This document shows, piece by piece, positions 17,401-27,252 of a stretch of 64,000 nucleotides of DNA. The first letter of the stretch is position 1; each line of letters begins with the position of its first letter. The stretch spans positions 1 through 64,000 of the forward strand of contig JALHOG010000022.1 in assembly GCA_022843125.1 (NCBI GenBank), read 5' to 3'. The notes beneath the pieces were generated by a model. That model had not been told where the DNA came from. It made no database searches and was given only the letters and a program-made list of their open reading frames with translations. Source of the DNA: Ilumatobacteraceae bacterium (GTDB lineage: Bacteria; Actinomycetota; Acidimicrobiia; Acidimicrobiales; Ilumatobacteraceae). Both the position numbers and the translations under genes were made by a program.

Positions 17401-20400
17401 CGGTCCGGCTCACGGCGGTCGATCCCGCCGACGCCGACGTGGTCGAGGCCGTCTTCGGCACGCGCTCCGTGACGCTCCCCGAGGGCTCATCGACCGTGGT
17501 GCTCACCGCGACCTTCTTTGCGGATGACCTGCCGGGCGACGATCGCCGGTTCGAGTTCACGTTGAGCACGGACGAGTTCCTCGCCAACGGGTTCGGCATC
17601 GACGACGAGCTCGTCGTCATCGTCGAGGACGACGACAGCGAGCGGATCACGATCGCCGATGCAGGTGTGGACGAAGCGGGCGGATCGGTGTCGTTCACGG
17701 TGACATCGAACGTCGTGGCGCGACGTCCGATCACGGTGCCCTTCGCGACGCTCGACGGCACCGCGGTGGCGGGTGCCGACTATGTCCAGCCCGCCGCCAC
17801 CGGCGTGGTGATCCCGGCTGGTGCTGACCGGGCGTCGATCACGGTGCCCCTGGTCGACGACGACCGTTTCGACGGCACGAAGCAGTTCAGCGTACGGCTG
17901 GGCACGCCCTCGTCGGGCGTCGTGGTGCCCGGGTTCGAGGTCGGGACGGCGACGGTCACCGACGTCGACGACCCGCTCCCCACGATCCGTTTCGTCCAGA
18001 CGTCGCCGGTGATCATCGCCGAGGCCGCGGCGGCTCCGGTGACGTTCAACCTCGTACTCGACCGGTTCGCCGACGTCGACCTCGCGTACGAGGTCGACAC
18101 CGTGTCCGGCACCGCCGAGGAAGGCGAGGACTTCGTCGGCGTGCACGACACGGTGACGATCCCGCGCGGCACCACCGCCGGGTCGTTCGCCGTCCCGATC
18201 ATCGCCGACGACGACGACTTCGAGCTCAACCAGGAGGAGTTCGCCGTCACCGTCCGTCGCGACGAGGCGCTGCTCGGCGCGGTCACGGTGCGGATCGTCA
18301 ACGACGACGCGACCCCGCGCTCGCGCTTCGTCCGCCGGGCCGGCGAGTCTCCCGCGGTCGCGATCTCCCGCACGCTGAACGAGGGCGACTCGCAACCGGT
18401 CACCCTGCTGCTCCCGATCGAGCTCAACCGGCCGTTCCCCGACCGCACGGTGCGCGTCGACGTCACGCTGCTCGACAGCGAGACCGGCACCGCCGCCCAG
18501 GACGGGCGGGCCACCATCTCGGCCTCGTTCGTCGACTTCGCCCCTGGCGTCACCACTGCGTCGCTCACGCTCACGCTGGAGTCCGACGACCTGGACCAGA
18601 CGGACCAGGAGGTCATCGTCGCCCTGTCGCCGGACGACCGCGAGCCGATGCCGCGCCTCGTGGACGATGCCGCGACCGTCCTCCTCGTCGACGACGACGA
18701 CCCGGTCGATCCGGTCGATCCGTCCGCGGGTGACGGGCTGCGGGCCGGCATCGCCGAGTGGTTCGACGACTGGTTCGGCGGCGCCGGCACCGACAGCGGG
18801 TTCGGCCTCGGCTTCGACCTGCCGAATGTCGACTGGCCGGCGCTCGGCCTGCCCGAGGTGGCACCGCCGGTGATCCCGCTCGACCTCGGCGACGTGTTCG
18901 ACCTCGACCAGCTCTTCGCGGGCGTCGAGCAGCCCGGCTTCGACGTGAACGCCGACACGCTCGACGAGATCGTCGCCGACTTCGACGCCGTGGGTTGCCC
19001 GGCGGACTTCGTCGCCGGCGGCATCGGCGGGACACCGGCCGCCGCGCCCGGCGACGTCATCCAGGTGCGCTGCACGCGCACGCTGGCCCAAATCCTCGAG
19101 CAGAGCGGCTTCGCCGGCGCCGACCTGAACGGCGCCACCCCCGACGTGCTGCAGGGTCTCGCCGAGTCGGTCGGCCTCGACGCCGACGTCGCCTGGACCG
19201 CGGGCGCCGAGGTGGAGCTGATCGCCGGCCTCGATGCCGACGGCTTCTACGTGCTCGGCGAGTCGGGCGTGCGCCTCGACGTGGCCGGCGACGGCACGGT
19301 CACCGGGAGCGGCACGCTGTTCGGCGTGCAGGACGCGGCACTCGACGGTGCCGCGGGCGCCGAGATCGCGGTGGGCGCCCGCATGGCTCGCGATGCCGCC
19401 GAGCGCCTGCGCGCCGACGAGCTCGCGGCCCTCGCCCCGGCCGACCTCGTGCGCACGTTCGACGGCACGGCCGCGATCGACCTGACGGCGCAGGTGGCCG
19501 ACACCACCGTCACGTGGAACGGCGACTGGACGGTCGCATCCGACGCGACCGGTCGGTCGGACATCACCACCGAGCAGCGCGTGGCGTTGCGCCAGGAGCT
19601 GCCGGGGTTCGCCGTCGGTGACGTGGCGGTACCCACCACGATCGACCTCGTCGGGGTGCTCGACGAGCGCGACGGCATCACCGGGTGGGCCGTCAGCGGG
19701 TCGGCGGTGCCCGCGGAGGGTCTCGCGCTCGGCGGCTTCACCGTCACGCGGCTCGACGCCGGCGGGTTCGTGTCGGATGTGCGCTCCGACATCTCGGTGC
19801 AGCTCGGACTCGTGCTCGGCGAGGGCGACGGGGCCGTCACGGCGGACGTGACGCTGTCGGTCGACGGTGACGGGTGGCGCGCCACCGGCACCGCGACGAC
19901 CGAGCAGTTGACCGTCGGTCCGGTCCAGCTCGACGACCCCGTGCTGACGGTGGTCGCGACCAACACGGCAGGCGTCACCGACGTGTCGGTCACGGTGACC
20001 GCCGCCGCCGGCAGGCTGCTGGGCGACGGCGGCGGCGCCGGTGCTGTCAGCGCCGAGCTCACCGGGCTGAGCGGCGAGCTGACGGGCGACGGGCAGATCC
20101 GCGTGACCGCCGGCCGGTTCGTGGCCGCGATCGGCGACGCGCTCGAGCTCGACCTCGAGGGCGTGGAGCTGTCGACCCCCGACGCCGACGGCGTGGTGGC
20201 GCGCGTCGCCTCCGCCCAGGCCGTCTCGCCGGTGCTGGGAGGGCTCACCGTCACCGTCACCGACCTGCGGGTGCACGCGGACGGCAGGTTCGCCGCCACC
20301 TCGGTGACCGTCGCCCAGCCCGCCGGGTTCGCCCGCACCGTCGGTCTCGCGGGCATGATCCCGGTCGACCTCACCGCGCTGCGGCTCGACTTCACGAACG

Positions 20401-23400
20401 TCGACGCCGACGGCGAGGTGCAGGACCTCTCCGAGTTCGTGGTCACGGTCGACGGCACGGTCGACCTGTCGGGCTTCGCCACGCTCCCGTTCGAGCCCGT
20501 CGTCCAGCTCGGCGGCGACATCATCACGCCGGCATCGCCGGTGGAGGCGCGGCGGATCTCGTTCCGCGCCTTCGTCGAGTCGACCGACCCGCTGGTGGTC
20601 ACACCGCTCGACCTCGGCCCGATCATGCTCGGCCTCCGCGACCTCGAGGTCGGCAACGTCGTGCTCGATGCCGAGGTGCGTGCCGACGGGTTCGCCGGCG
20701 GGGTACTCCAGCCCGCGATCGGTGGCGAGGCCACGATCACGGGCGGCCTCGGGTCGATCACCGGCTCGATCACGGCCGCCGTCGACGGCGAGTTCGTCGA
20801 CGGGCCGAACGGCACCGAGGTCGCCGCCACGGCGGTCGTCGGCCTGACCGCGGCCCAGCAGGGCGGGGTCCGCATCGACGACCTGACCGCCACGCTGTCG
20901 CTGCGCCTCGCCGTCGACGCGGCCGGCAACCCGTTGCTCGAAGCCGACCTCGACCAGGTCACGCTCGGGGCGCTCAGCGTCCCGTTCGGCGACTTCGCGA
21001 CGGTCGGCCTGGGCGACGCCACCCTCGACCTCACCCCCGACGCCGGCGGCGACGGGCTGCTCTTCACGATCGGCGGCACCCTCGCCGAGGAGGGCTCGGG
21101 CGCGTCGATCGTGTTCGGCGACGAGTTCCCCGCCTTCGAGGGCTGGGGCGGGCGGGTCGGCGGCATCGGCATCGACCGGAACTTCGACGTGGTGATGCTC
21201 GACGGGTTCTTCGTCGACGTCACCGTCCCCGAGGGCGAGCGCTTCGGTCTGCCCGACTTTGTGCCCGTGCGGATCGACGAGATGGGCCTCGCCCTCCCGC
21301 CCGGCATCCAGCCCGGCGACCCGCTGACCGACATCCTCGCCGACCTCCAGATCTCGGTGTCGGGTGGGCTCCAGGGCACGCCGGCCTTCCCCGTGACCGC
21401 CACCGTCGACGACCTCGTGGTCGACCTCGGTCGGCTCGCCGACTTCGATCCGCTCGCGCCGCTCGACCTGGCCACGTTCCCCATCACCAACCTGTCGGGC
21501 GTGGCGTTCGAGGTCGACCCGGCGATCGACCTCGGCGTCGCGCAGGTGTCGGGCTCGCTGCGGTTCGGCGTCGCCGACGTCGACGGGACCGACGTGCTCT
21601 ACGCCCGGGTCGGCGGCCTGCTGCAGACGCCGGCGTTCGACGCCGGCGCCGACGTCGTGCTCAGCGAGTACGGACCGGTGCTGCTCCGGGTGACCGCGCC
21701 GCTCGGCATCCCGCTCGGACCCACCGGGTTCGTGATCACCTCCGTCACCGGCGCCGCTGCGTTCGGCGACGTGACGGTGAACGTCCCCCGCGATGGCCAG
21801 CCCGAGGACCTGATCGACATCGTCAACGACCTGCCGACCGATGCGTCGATCGACGCCGCCGCGATCGCCGCCGCGCTCCGCCCGGCGGTGCGCGATCAGG
21901 AACCGACGTGGCAGAGCGGGTTCGCCCTGGCGCTCGAGGGGCGCATGACCAACGTCGCAGCCGCCGGCACCCTGAGCGGCGACGTGACGTTGTTCGCCAG
22001 CCTGCGGCCCGGCGAGGGCGTGCGGTTCGTCGGCCGGGGCCAGGTGGAGGTGTTCGGCATTCCCCTCGCGGAGGGCCTCGACATCGACGGCAGCATCGCA
22101 ACGGCCGGCATCATGATCGACTTCGCCGACCCGCTCGCCCCGGCGATCGACGTCGCCTACGTCAGCCCCAGCCCCGGGAGCCCGCTGGCGGTCGTGTTCC
22201 CCGCCCGCACCACGGTCGCCGGGCAGCTGCGCACCACCGGCATCGCGACCGGCGTGGTCGCCGGTGTGACCGAGTTGGCCGGCACCTTGTCCGCCTCCAC
22301 CGTGGTCCGCATCGCCGCCCGGCTCGACGCCGACCGCGCCCACCCGCTCGCCGTGCTCGTGCTCGACACCGACGGCTCGGGCAGCCTGTCGGCCACCGAG
22401 CGCGCCGTGACGATCGACGCCGCGGTGTTGCAGTCGCGGCTCGTCGCGCTCCTCGCCGACCCGGCTCGTGCGCTGGCTGCCGTCGGCCCGGTGATCACCG
22501 CGATCTCCGACGACATCGGGTCGCTCACCCCCACCCAGGCGGCTGCGGTGCGCGACGAGTTCTTCGCCACGATCGGCGAGGCGGCCGGCGACGCGCTCGT
22601 CGCCGCTGGCGACGAGTTCGACCCGTCGTTCCTGTTCCGCGGCGAGCTGCAGCCGACGCTCGTCGGCATCCCCGTCGGCGACCCCACCAACGCGGTCCAG
22701 GTGACCATCGACCGCACCAGCCTCGGCTTCGAGCTCACCACGAGCATGATCGAGAACCTGAAGGTCGCCGTCCGCCAGTTCCCCGCGTTCGGCCCGATCG
22801 CCGAGTCGCTCATCACCACCGCCACCCTCGGCGGGCGTGACACCCTGAGCGTCGGCGTGCAGGTGCCGGTGCCCGGCCTCACCGAGATCATCATCGGCGG
22901 TGGCCGCCTGCCGACCCTCGACTCGAACGCCGGCGACCAGAACTGGGCGATCACCCTGAACGGCGCGTTCACGGTGTTCGGCATGCAGGCCCAGGTGTCG
23001 GGCTTCATCACGAGCCCCGGCAACCAGGTGCTGCTCAACTCCGAGATCGAGAAGCGGTGGCTGGTCGACGGCACGGTGGCGCCGAACCCCGACCGCGTCC
23101 AGATCGACCGGGAGCAGGACTACGAGAACCTCCTCCGCTACGGCGGCATCGTCATCGACGGCCGCCTGGAGGTGCCACGCCTGCTGACCGACCCGGTCGG
23201 CGTCACGCAGGACCTGCTGCCGCTGCCCGAGGACCCGCTCGGCGTGATCGCGCAGACCGAGACCCCGGCCCGCATCACACTGTTCGTCCCCGGCATGAGC
23301 GAGGTGTTCGAGGCCACCGACGCCACGCGCGAACAGCGCATGCAGGAGTGGGCCGACGCTGCCGTGCTCACGGGCGTGTTCGAGGGCACCCGCCGCGACG

Positions 23401-26400
23401 AGGACGACGAGCCCGTGGTGCGGCTGCTGTCGCTGCCGATCGGCCAGGGTCGCATCCTCGGCACCAACGCCGGGATCGAGATCACCGCCGAGGTGCCGCT
23501 GATCGGCGCGGAGGGCACGTTCGTGCTGCGCGTCGACGAGCGCGAGGGCGTGAGCGTGCCCGCCGGGGGCCTCGAGGTCTCGATGACCAGCGCGGCGATC
23601 GCCGAGACGCTCGGCGAGCTCGGCCTCCCCGATGTGTTCGAGGTGACGGGCGTCGACGCCGCAGCCGGCCTACGGGCGTATACGCCGGGGTTCGACCCGG
23701 AGAGCACCGACCCGCTGCAGCGCCGCGGCGGCATCGCCTTCGCCGCCCGGCTCGACGCCGCAGGGTTCGTCGACGACGCCGTCGTCGACGTGGTGATCGA
23801 TCCGGTTGGCGCCGGCGCCGGGCCCGACTTCTCAGCCGTCGCGGCGGTCGAACGGATCGGCCCGCTCGGCGGCGTGGAGATCCGCAACGCCCAGCTGTCG
23901 ATCGTCAAGCTCGGTAACGATGTGAGCGTCGGCGTGACCGGTGAAGCGACCCTGTTCGGCAGCGAGTGGACCGTGACCGGCACCCTGAACCCCGACCTGA
24001 CCGGGCAGCTGCAGATCCTCGGGGTCGGCGGGGCACTGCCGGACGTCGGCGGGTTCAAGTTCGTCAGCGGTGGTTTCGTGATCGACCTCAGCCGTGACGG
24101 ACAGGGCCGACTGGTCGGCTCGGTCGGCCTCGGCGGCACGGTCCAGCTGCCGTCGTGGTTGAGCACGCGATTCGGCCGCACCGAGGTGTCGGCAGCCGCC
24201 TGTCTCGGCTCGGACGGCTCGTCGGAGATCCGGCTCGCCGTGGATCAACTCCCGCTCGACTCGTCAGGTCGGATTCGCATCAAGGGGACAGGCTCACCGC
24301 TCGCGGTGTCGCCCGACGCCCCGTGCACCCTCCCGGCGAACGTGCTCGGCATGGACGACGGCGACGCCCGCTTGCTCGTGCGCACCATCGGGGGCGTGAC
24401 GACGGTTGCGATCGACGGAGCGCTCCAGATCGACGGCGTCGGCCTGCCGGCGTTCACCGTGTCGGGGGCGCTCGCGACCGACGGCACCGGCACGCTGACC
24501 GCCGGATTCGGGCCGAACGGTCTGAACCTCAGCGGCTTCCGGGTGAGGGGCAGTGCCACGCTGAGGCTCGCCGGGTCCGCCTTCTCCCTCGCGGTCGACG
24601 GCCGGCTGACCGTGCCGGGCCTCGTGACCGACGCACTGGTGACCGGTTCGATCACCAACACCGGCATCCGGCAGCTCACGGTGGCTACCACCGGCCTGAA
24701 CCTCCAGGTCGTCACCGTCACGAGCTCGACGCTCAGGCTGCGACGCCTGGCCGGTGGCGCCTACGAGCTGCGCGCCAACGCCACGGTCACGATCCCGCAG
24801 GTGCGCCGCCAGGGGGTGGCTGGCGCGGCCGTGGTGGTCGACGGCACCGTCACGACAGCGGGCAACTACGCGCTCGCTGTCACCGGCACCGGGTTCACGG
24901 TGGCCGGAACGGCGGTGTCGGGCATCGTGCGCCTCGAGAAGAGCGGCACGACGCAGCGCGTGTTCGTCGACGCCACGTTCGGGCTGTGGGGAGCGAACCT
25001 CGACGTCGACGGCTCGCTCACGCTCGCGGTGAGTGGGGTGAGTGGCTCGTTGACGCTCGCGATGCCGGGTGGCATGCGGCTCGGCGGCTTCGCCGTCGGC
25101 GGCTCGCTCGGCATCTCCTTCAGGATCAGGGGCACCACCAACACCGCGACCGTCACGCTCACGAACGGCACCGTCACGGTGCCGGGCATCGGCACGCTGA
25201 ACGCCACCGCCTCGGTGTCGGCCAGCGGCACCGGGTTCATCCAGGTGGCGACACCCGGTGGGCTGCGTGTCGGGGGCGCGACGTCACCGTTCTTCGGGGT
25301 GGGCTCGTTCCGATTGTCGTTCGCGGCGGGCGTGGTGACGTTCTCGGCCGCCGGCGCCGGGCTCGAGTACCGCGACGGCGCTGCCGTCGTCTTCAGCGCG
25401 ACCGTCCCGAACTTCAGAATCGCGCCCGACGGCTCGCTGTCGGTGCCCACCGACGGCTTCACCCTCGGCTCGCCGACCGGGCTGCGGATCGTGGTGCCGC
25501 CGGCATCGCTCACCGCGAACGCCAACGGAGCACTGCTCCGGCTCAACCTGCCGGCGGCGACCCTCACCATCCCCGGTCTCGCCGACGGCGCCGCCGGGCG
25601 GCCCACCATCACGACGCCAGCGCTGCCGATCAACACGGGGCAGTTCCGGTACGTGCTGTTCGAATCTCGGCAGATCCCGCTCGGGCTCATGCGGCTCAAC
25701 GGTCGGTTCGTGTTCGAGCGGCCGGCTGGCGGTGCGTTCCGCCTGGCCGTGGAAGGCAACGCCAAGGGCGCCGCCAACATCGACCTCGGCGAGATGGGTC
25801 GCATCGACTTCCCGGCATTCTTCGTGCAGAGCAACGGCAACTTCGACGTCACGGCGACGACGAACCGGATCGGCAGCACCAGCCCGCTGTTCGAGATCCG
25901 CGACGCCTCGTTCCGGTTCCGGCGCACCGCCGGCACGGTGACGCTCGCGATCGACGGCGGCGACCTGCGCGTGCCGTCGCTGTCGGCACCGATCGAGCTG
26001 CCCGACCTCTCGATCACGCTCACCGACACGTTCACCAGCAACATCAACCTCTCGGGCCTCGCCCTCGGCCCGTTCTTCCAGAGCGCCGCCGCCCGCTTCC
26101 GGCTCACGATCGAACGCACGCGCGCCCGCTTCGAGCTCCGGGAGGACATCGACGCCAACGGCGACGGTGTGACGAGCGACGAGAACAACCCGTCGGTCAC
26201 CACCTTCGCCGGGAGCACCGCGATGACGCTCCGCCGGCTGCTGATCGACAGCAACGGCATCTTCCAGGGTGAGGTGACCGGACGGCTGTCGCTGTTCGGG
26301 CGGCGCATCTCGCAGGCCACCTTCCAGGTCGGCCTGTCGGGCGGTGTGCTCCAGATGACGCTGCCCGCTGGCGCCGGCGAGACGCTCGACCTCGGGTTCG

Positions 26401-26747
26401 TCAGCTTCGGGGTGAGCGGCACCGTGCGCAGCGACGGCGTGTTCTCGTTCACCGGGAGCGCAGCCACGAGCGGCAGCGTCCCCCTTCCCGGGCCGTCGTG
26501 GAACGGCCAGGTGACGATGACCGTCGCCAACACCGGCGTGCGTGGCACCTACTCGGGCAACGTGTCGTTCCTGGGCCTCTCCGCGCAGTCGACCGGCTCG
26601 GTTTCGGCGACCGGCAGGGTGACCGGGACGGTGCGCGACGACCTCAACGGTGACGGCAGCACCGCCGGCTTCTTCACGTGCCTAATCGTGTGTGTGTTCA
26701 CGAGCGAGTCGGCGGCGTTCGCATTCGACCTGGCCCCACCCCGGTGA
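14475..26747 (+). CDS. Giant secreted Calx-beta-like surface protein (4090 aa)
   Basis: A 4090-residue protein with a signal sequence: after a charged N-terminus, a hydrophobic stretch at about 18-40 ends in A-A-A-P. Residues about 50-690 are Gly/Thr/Asn-rich beta-helix-like repeats (N-D-G-V-I-A-I-A-G, N-A-G-T-I-D-V, N-T-G-T-I-T-V). About 705-1420 contain roughly six Calx-beta-like units, each closing on Asp clusters such as V-E-D-D-D-S-E and V-D-D-D-D-P, which fit Ca2+ binding. The rest (about 1420-4090) is a long series of short beta-rich repeats with EF-hand-like loops at D-T-D-G-S-G-S (about 2630) and D-A-N-G-D-G-V (about 3892). It has no recognisable enzyme domain and is likely an adhesin or surface fibre. 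Its stop overlaps the next start (TGATG). Confidence 0.88.
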   Translation: MDQADQAQQAERGRGWRDVLAFGLIVGLIVSSGGFGVATSVAAAPLAWCTTIWQGGRSGPVDVRSAANWTAGVPGPDDVACVPSGNTLTWTLLTPPLDVGEIRIASGSSVDLASGTLRLSEPSVIDGIRLAGATLEFRSTVTVAEGGTTGTVPTRHGTYRSIAEGARLEIATRGSFLHTGGNSLVIDTDVFNDGVIAIAGTSSLQLAQGRSIDNSGVLGLSERGVIASEGSVTSSVRNLAGGTVEVAGAPFTPQVIAGGGGIGNGVAFNNDGLVRVNSGEFVVAGRAGVHTGGWILAAGTQLQLRGAGRFSAGALVGPGRVNTNGSFVVDAGAVFAPGALDLMGGDIQFAGDRALAPLATFNNARLTSPDEIVLDGGLTVSGSATISVADLWLPASRSMLVNGVLTLESSRVVNDGTIGVFGPLVLNAGSDLVNRGRLALNGGAGVAIQTSSQIRNAGTIDVRPVGGSVGVFGGGSVTNTGTITVTNGTLDWRARLANLEGGVLSGGRYEAGDGGTWIFFPAVTTLDATVVQDGGTFMPGFVGPALSMTTISTITERATFAHHGGSHTFDQPLTNRGTLELAADSTVQVSGSYTQEESGRLRTSVAPSGLQGFVTAEVASLAGTLEVIAAAEPFVNQQAFAGPSPAVAVAEGDALASPRRVDVLGAATITGSFTSVEAHGGAGFRVPAALAAIAPTLVTVQAGGDPIELSVAAAVVDPVIVEGDGERTATVRVDVANPNGVPVDVPWVIETLGTASAAVVGAGPHADVAPARGVLTLQPGATGFDIPVPVLGDVVNEPDEPLRVTLGGPIATTIELVVANDDERPTFVTAGATVGEGSGSVIVPAIGTGRFGAVETISATITEGTQTIEDLRWLGVTIPVFGDGPRLALPVGIVDNEIPEIEREFVVEFFQGDVFSQPVPVTVTDDDAPMRARFVREPSEAANVVPVRRIVEGDASTVTIDVPVRVDNRDPDGPVTVRLTAVDPADADVVEAVFGTRSVTLPEGSSTVVLTATFFADDLPGDDRRFEFTLSTDEFLANGFGIDDELVVIVEDDDSERITIADAGVDEAGGSVSFTVTSNVVARRPITVPFATLDGTAVAGADYVQPAATGVVIPAGADRASITVPLVDDDRFDGTKQFSVRLGTPSSGVVVPGFEVGTATVTDVDDPLPTIRFVQTSPVIIAEAAAAPVTFNLVLDRFADVDLAYEVDTVSGTAEEGEDFVGVHDTVTIPRGTTAGSFAVPIIADDDDFELNQEEFAVTVRRDEALLGAVTVRIVNDDATPRSRFVRRAGESPAVAISRTLNEGDSQPVTLLLPIELNRPFPDRTVRVDVTLLDSETGTAAQDGRATISASFVDFAPGVTTASLTLTLESDDLDQTDQEVIVALSPDDREPMPRLVDDAATVLLVDDDDPVDPVDPSAGDGLRAGIAEWFDDWFGGAGTDSGFGLGFDLPNVDWPALGLPEVAPPVIPLDLGDVFDLDQLFAGVEQPGFDVNADTLDEIVADFDAVGCPADFVAGGIGGTPAAAPGDVIQVRCTRTLAQILEQSGFAGADLNGATPDVLQGLAESVGLDADVAWTAGAEVELIAGLDADGFYVLGESGVRLDVAGDGTVTGSGTLFGVQDAALDGAAGAEIAVGARMARDAAERLRADELAALAPADLVRTFDGTAAIDLTAQVADTTVTWNGDWTVASDATGRSDITTEQRVALRQELPGFAVGDVAVPTTIDLVGVLDERDGITGWAVSGSAVPAEGLALGGFTVTRLDAGGFVSDVRSDISVQLGLVLGEGDGAVTADVTLSVDGDGWRATGTATTEQLTVGPVQLDDPVLTVVATNTAGVTDVSVTVTAAAGRLLGDGGGAGAVSAELTGLSGELTGDGQIRVTAGRFVAAIGDALELDLEGVELSTPDADGVVARVASAQAVSPVLGGLTVTVTDLRVHADGRFAATSVTVAQPAGFARTVGLAGMIPVDLTALRLDFTNVDADGEVQDLSEFVVTVDGTVDLSGFATLPFEPVVQLGGDIITPASPVEARRISFRAFVESTDPLVVTPLDLGPIMLGLRDLEVGNVVLDAEVRADGFAGGVLQPAIGGEATITGGLGSITGSITAAVDGEFVDGPNGTEVAATAVVGLTAAQQGGVRIDDLTATLSLRLAVDAAGNPLLEADLDQVTLGALSVPFGDFATVGLGDATLDLTPDAGGDGLLFTIGGTLAEEGSGASIVFGDEFPAFEGWGGRVGGIGIDRNFDVVMLDGFFVDVTVPEGERFGLPDFVPVRIDEMGLALPPGIQPGDPLTDILADLQISVSGGLQGTPAFPVTATVDDLVVDLGRLADFDPLAPLDLATFPITNLSGVAFEVDPAIDLGVAQVSGSLRFGVADVDGTDVLYARVGGLLQTPAFDAGADVVLSEYGPVLLRVTAPLGIPLGPTGFVITSVTGAAAFGDVTVNVPRDGQPEDLIDIVNDLPTDASIDAAAIAAALRPAVRDQEPTWQSGFALALEGRMTNVAAAGTLSGDVTLFASLRPGEGVRFVGRGQVEVFGIPLAEGLDIDGSIATAGIMIDFADPLAPAIDVAYVSPSPGSPLAVVFPARTTVAGQLRTTGIATGVVAGVTELAGTLSASTVVRIAARLDADRAHPLAVLVLDTDGSGSLSATERAVTIDAAVLQSRLVALLADPARALAAVGPVITAISDDIGSLTPTQAAAVRDEFFATIGEAAGDALVAAGDEFDPSFLFRGELQPTLVGIPVGDPTNAVQVTIDRTSLGFELTTSMIENLKVAVRQFPAFGPIAESLITTATLGGRDTLSVGVQVPVPGLTEIIIGGGRLPTLDSNAGDQNWAITLNGAFTVFGMQAQVSGFITSPGNQVLLNSEIEKRWLVDGTVAPNPDRVQIDREQDYENLLRYGGIVIDGRLEVPRLLTDPVGVTQDLLPLPEDPLGVIAQTETPARITLFVPGMSEVFEATDATREQRMQEWADAAVLTGVFEGTRRDEDDEPVVRLLSLPIGQGRILGTNAGIEITAEVPLIGAEGTFVLRVDEREGVSVPAGGLEVSMTSAAIAETLGELGLPDVFEVTGVDAAAGLRAYTPGFDPESTDPLQRRGGIAFAARLDAAGFVDDAVVDVVIDPVGAGAGPDFSAVAAVERIGPLGGVEIRNAQLSIVKLGNDVSVGVTGEATLFGSEWTVTGTLNPDLTGQLQILGVGGALPDVGGFKFVSGGFVIDLSRDGQGRLVGSVGLGGTVQLPSWLSTRFGRTEVSAAACLGSDGSSEIRLAVDQLPLDSSGRIRIKGTGSPLAVSPDAPCTLPANVLGMDDGDARLLVRTIGGVTTVAIDGALQIDGVGLPAFTVSGALATDGTGTLTAGFGPNGLNLSGFRVRGSATLRLAGSAFSLAVDGRLTVPGLVTDALVTGSITNTGIRQLTVATTGLNLQVVTVTSSTLRLRRLAGGAYELRANATVTIPQVRRQGVAGAAVVVDGTVTTAGNYALAVTGTGFTVAGTAVSGIVRLEKSGTTQRVFVDATFGLWGANLDVDGSLTLAVSGVSGSLTLAMPGGMRLGGFAVGGSLGISFRIRGTTNTATVTLTNGTVTVPGIGTLNATASVSASGTGFIQVATPGGLRVGGATSPFFGVGSFRLSFAAGVVTFSAAGAGLEYRDGAAVVFSATVPNFRIAPDGSLSVPTDGFTLGSPTGLRIVVPPASLTANANGALLRLNLPAATLTIPGLADGAAGRPTITTPALPINTGQFRYVLFESRQIPLGLMRLNGRFVFERPAGGAFRLAVEGNAKGAANIDLGEMGRIDFPAFFVQSNGNFDVTATTNRIGSTSPLFEIRDASFRFRRTAGTVTLAIDGGDLRVPSLSAPIELPDLSITLTDTFTSNINLSGLALGPFFQSAAARFRLTIERTRARFELREDIDANGDGVTSDENNPSVTTFAGSTAMTLRRLLIDSNGIFQGEVTGRLSLFGRRISQATFQVGLSGGVLQMTLPAGAGETLDLGFVSFGVSGTVRSDGVFSFTGSAATSGSVPLPGPSWNGQVTMTVANTGVRGTYSGNVSFLGLSAQSTGSVSATGRVTGTVRDDLNGDGSTAGFFTCLIVCVFTSESAAFAFDLAPPR

Positions 26748-27243
26748 TGGCGCAACCCGTCGACAAGACCGTGGTGACCTCGCAGTCCACCGGGTCGATC
26801 CCTGTGACCTACATGCAGCCGACGGTGACCGCCGACGCGGACGGTCGGGCGACCTACGCGCTCGAGATCCCTACCACCCTGCCGGCGGGAGCGAGCCACA
26901 TCAGTGTGGTCGGCGTCGGCCCGACGGCAGCGAGCGGCTGTGGGTCGTGCCGATCGAGATCGCCGGGAACGGGTCGATCGCGAGCATCGACGCCCAGGTG
27001 CGGGTCCCGACGCTGACGCCGACCACGCCGTCGCCGAGCGCGGTCACGGCGAGCCCCGTAGTCGGACTGCCGGCGACCGGCGGCTCACCGTCGGACATCG
27101 TCCGTTGGGCGATGGCCTGCCTGCTCGTCGGCGCCGTGCTCCTGCTCGTTCGTCGCCGCCTCCCGACCGGCGACCGGCAGGCACCGCGCGACGGGCGATC
27201 GCCGCCAACCGCGCCGGAGCCGCGTCCGGCGCCGACGTCCTAG
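26747..27243 (+). CDS. Small LPxTG-like cell-wall anchor protein, frameshifted
   Basis: ATG 26747 overlaps the stop of the giant protein. The first frame gives a beta module (V-T-A-D-A-D-G-R-A-T-Y-A-L-E-I-P-T-T-L-P-A-G), then goes out of frame at about 26920. The other frame continues smoothly with D-G-S-E-R-L-W-V-V-P-I-E-I-A-G-N-G, a Thr/Pro/Ser linker, L-P-A-T-G-G, a hydrophobic segment (M-A-C-L-L-V-G-A-V-L-L-L-V) and an R-R-R tail. That is a complete sortase-type sorting signal. One added base (for example an extra C in the CCC at 26920-26922) restores about 165 residues. No signal peptide is visible, which is odd for an anchored protein. It could instead be the displaced C-terminus of the giant protein. 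Confidence 0.65.
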
Positions 27244-27246
27244 GGT
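27241..27246 (+). promoter_or_regulatory. -10 box of likely leaderless promoter (TAGGGT)
   Basis: TAGGGT overlaps the stop codon of the anchor gene and ends 6 bases before the ATG at 27253, leaving no room for a ribosome-binding site. It probably starts the antiporter operon. Confidence 0.5.
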
Positions 27247-27252
27247 GGGCGG

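Noticed and set aside
17487..22343. A 1618-codon minus-strand open frame inside the giant protein gene
   Set aside because: Low-complexity Arg/Asp/Gly composition caused by antisense reading of a repetitive high-GC gene; the sense frame has a signal peptide and coherent repeats.
19874..22840. A 988-codon plus-strand open frame overlapping the giant gene
   Set aside because: Almost entirely Arg/Pro/Gly/Asp with no hydrophobic core, typical of a shifted frame.
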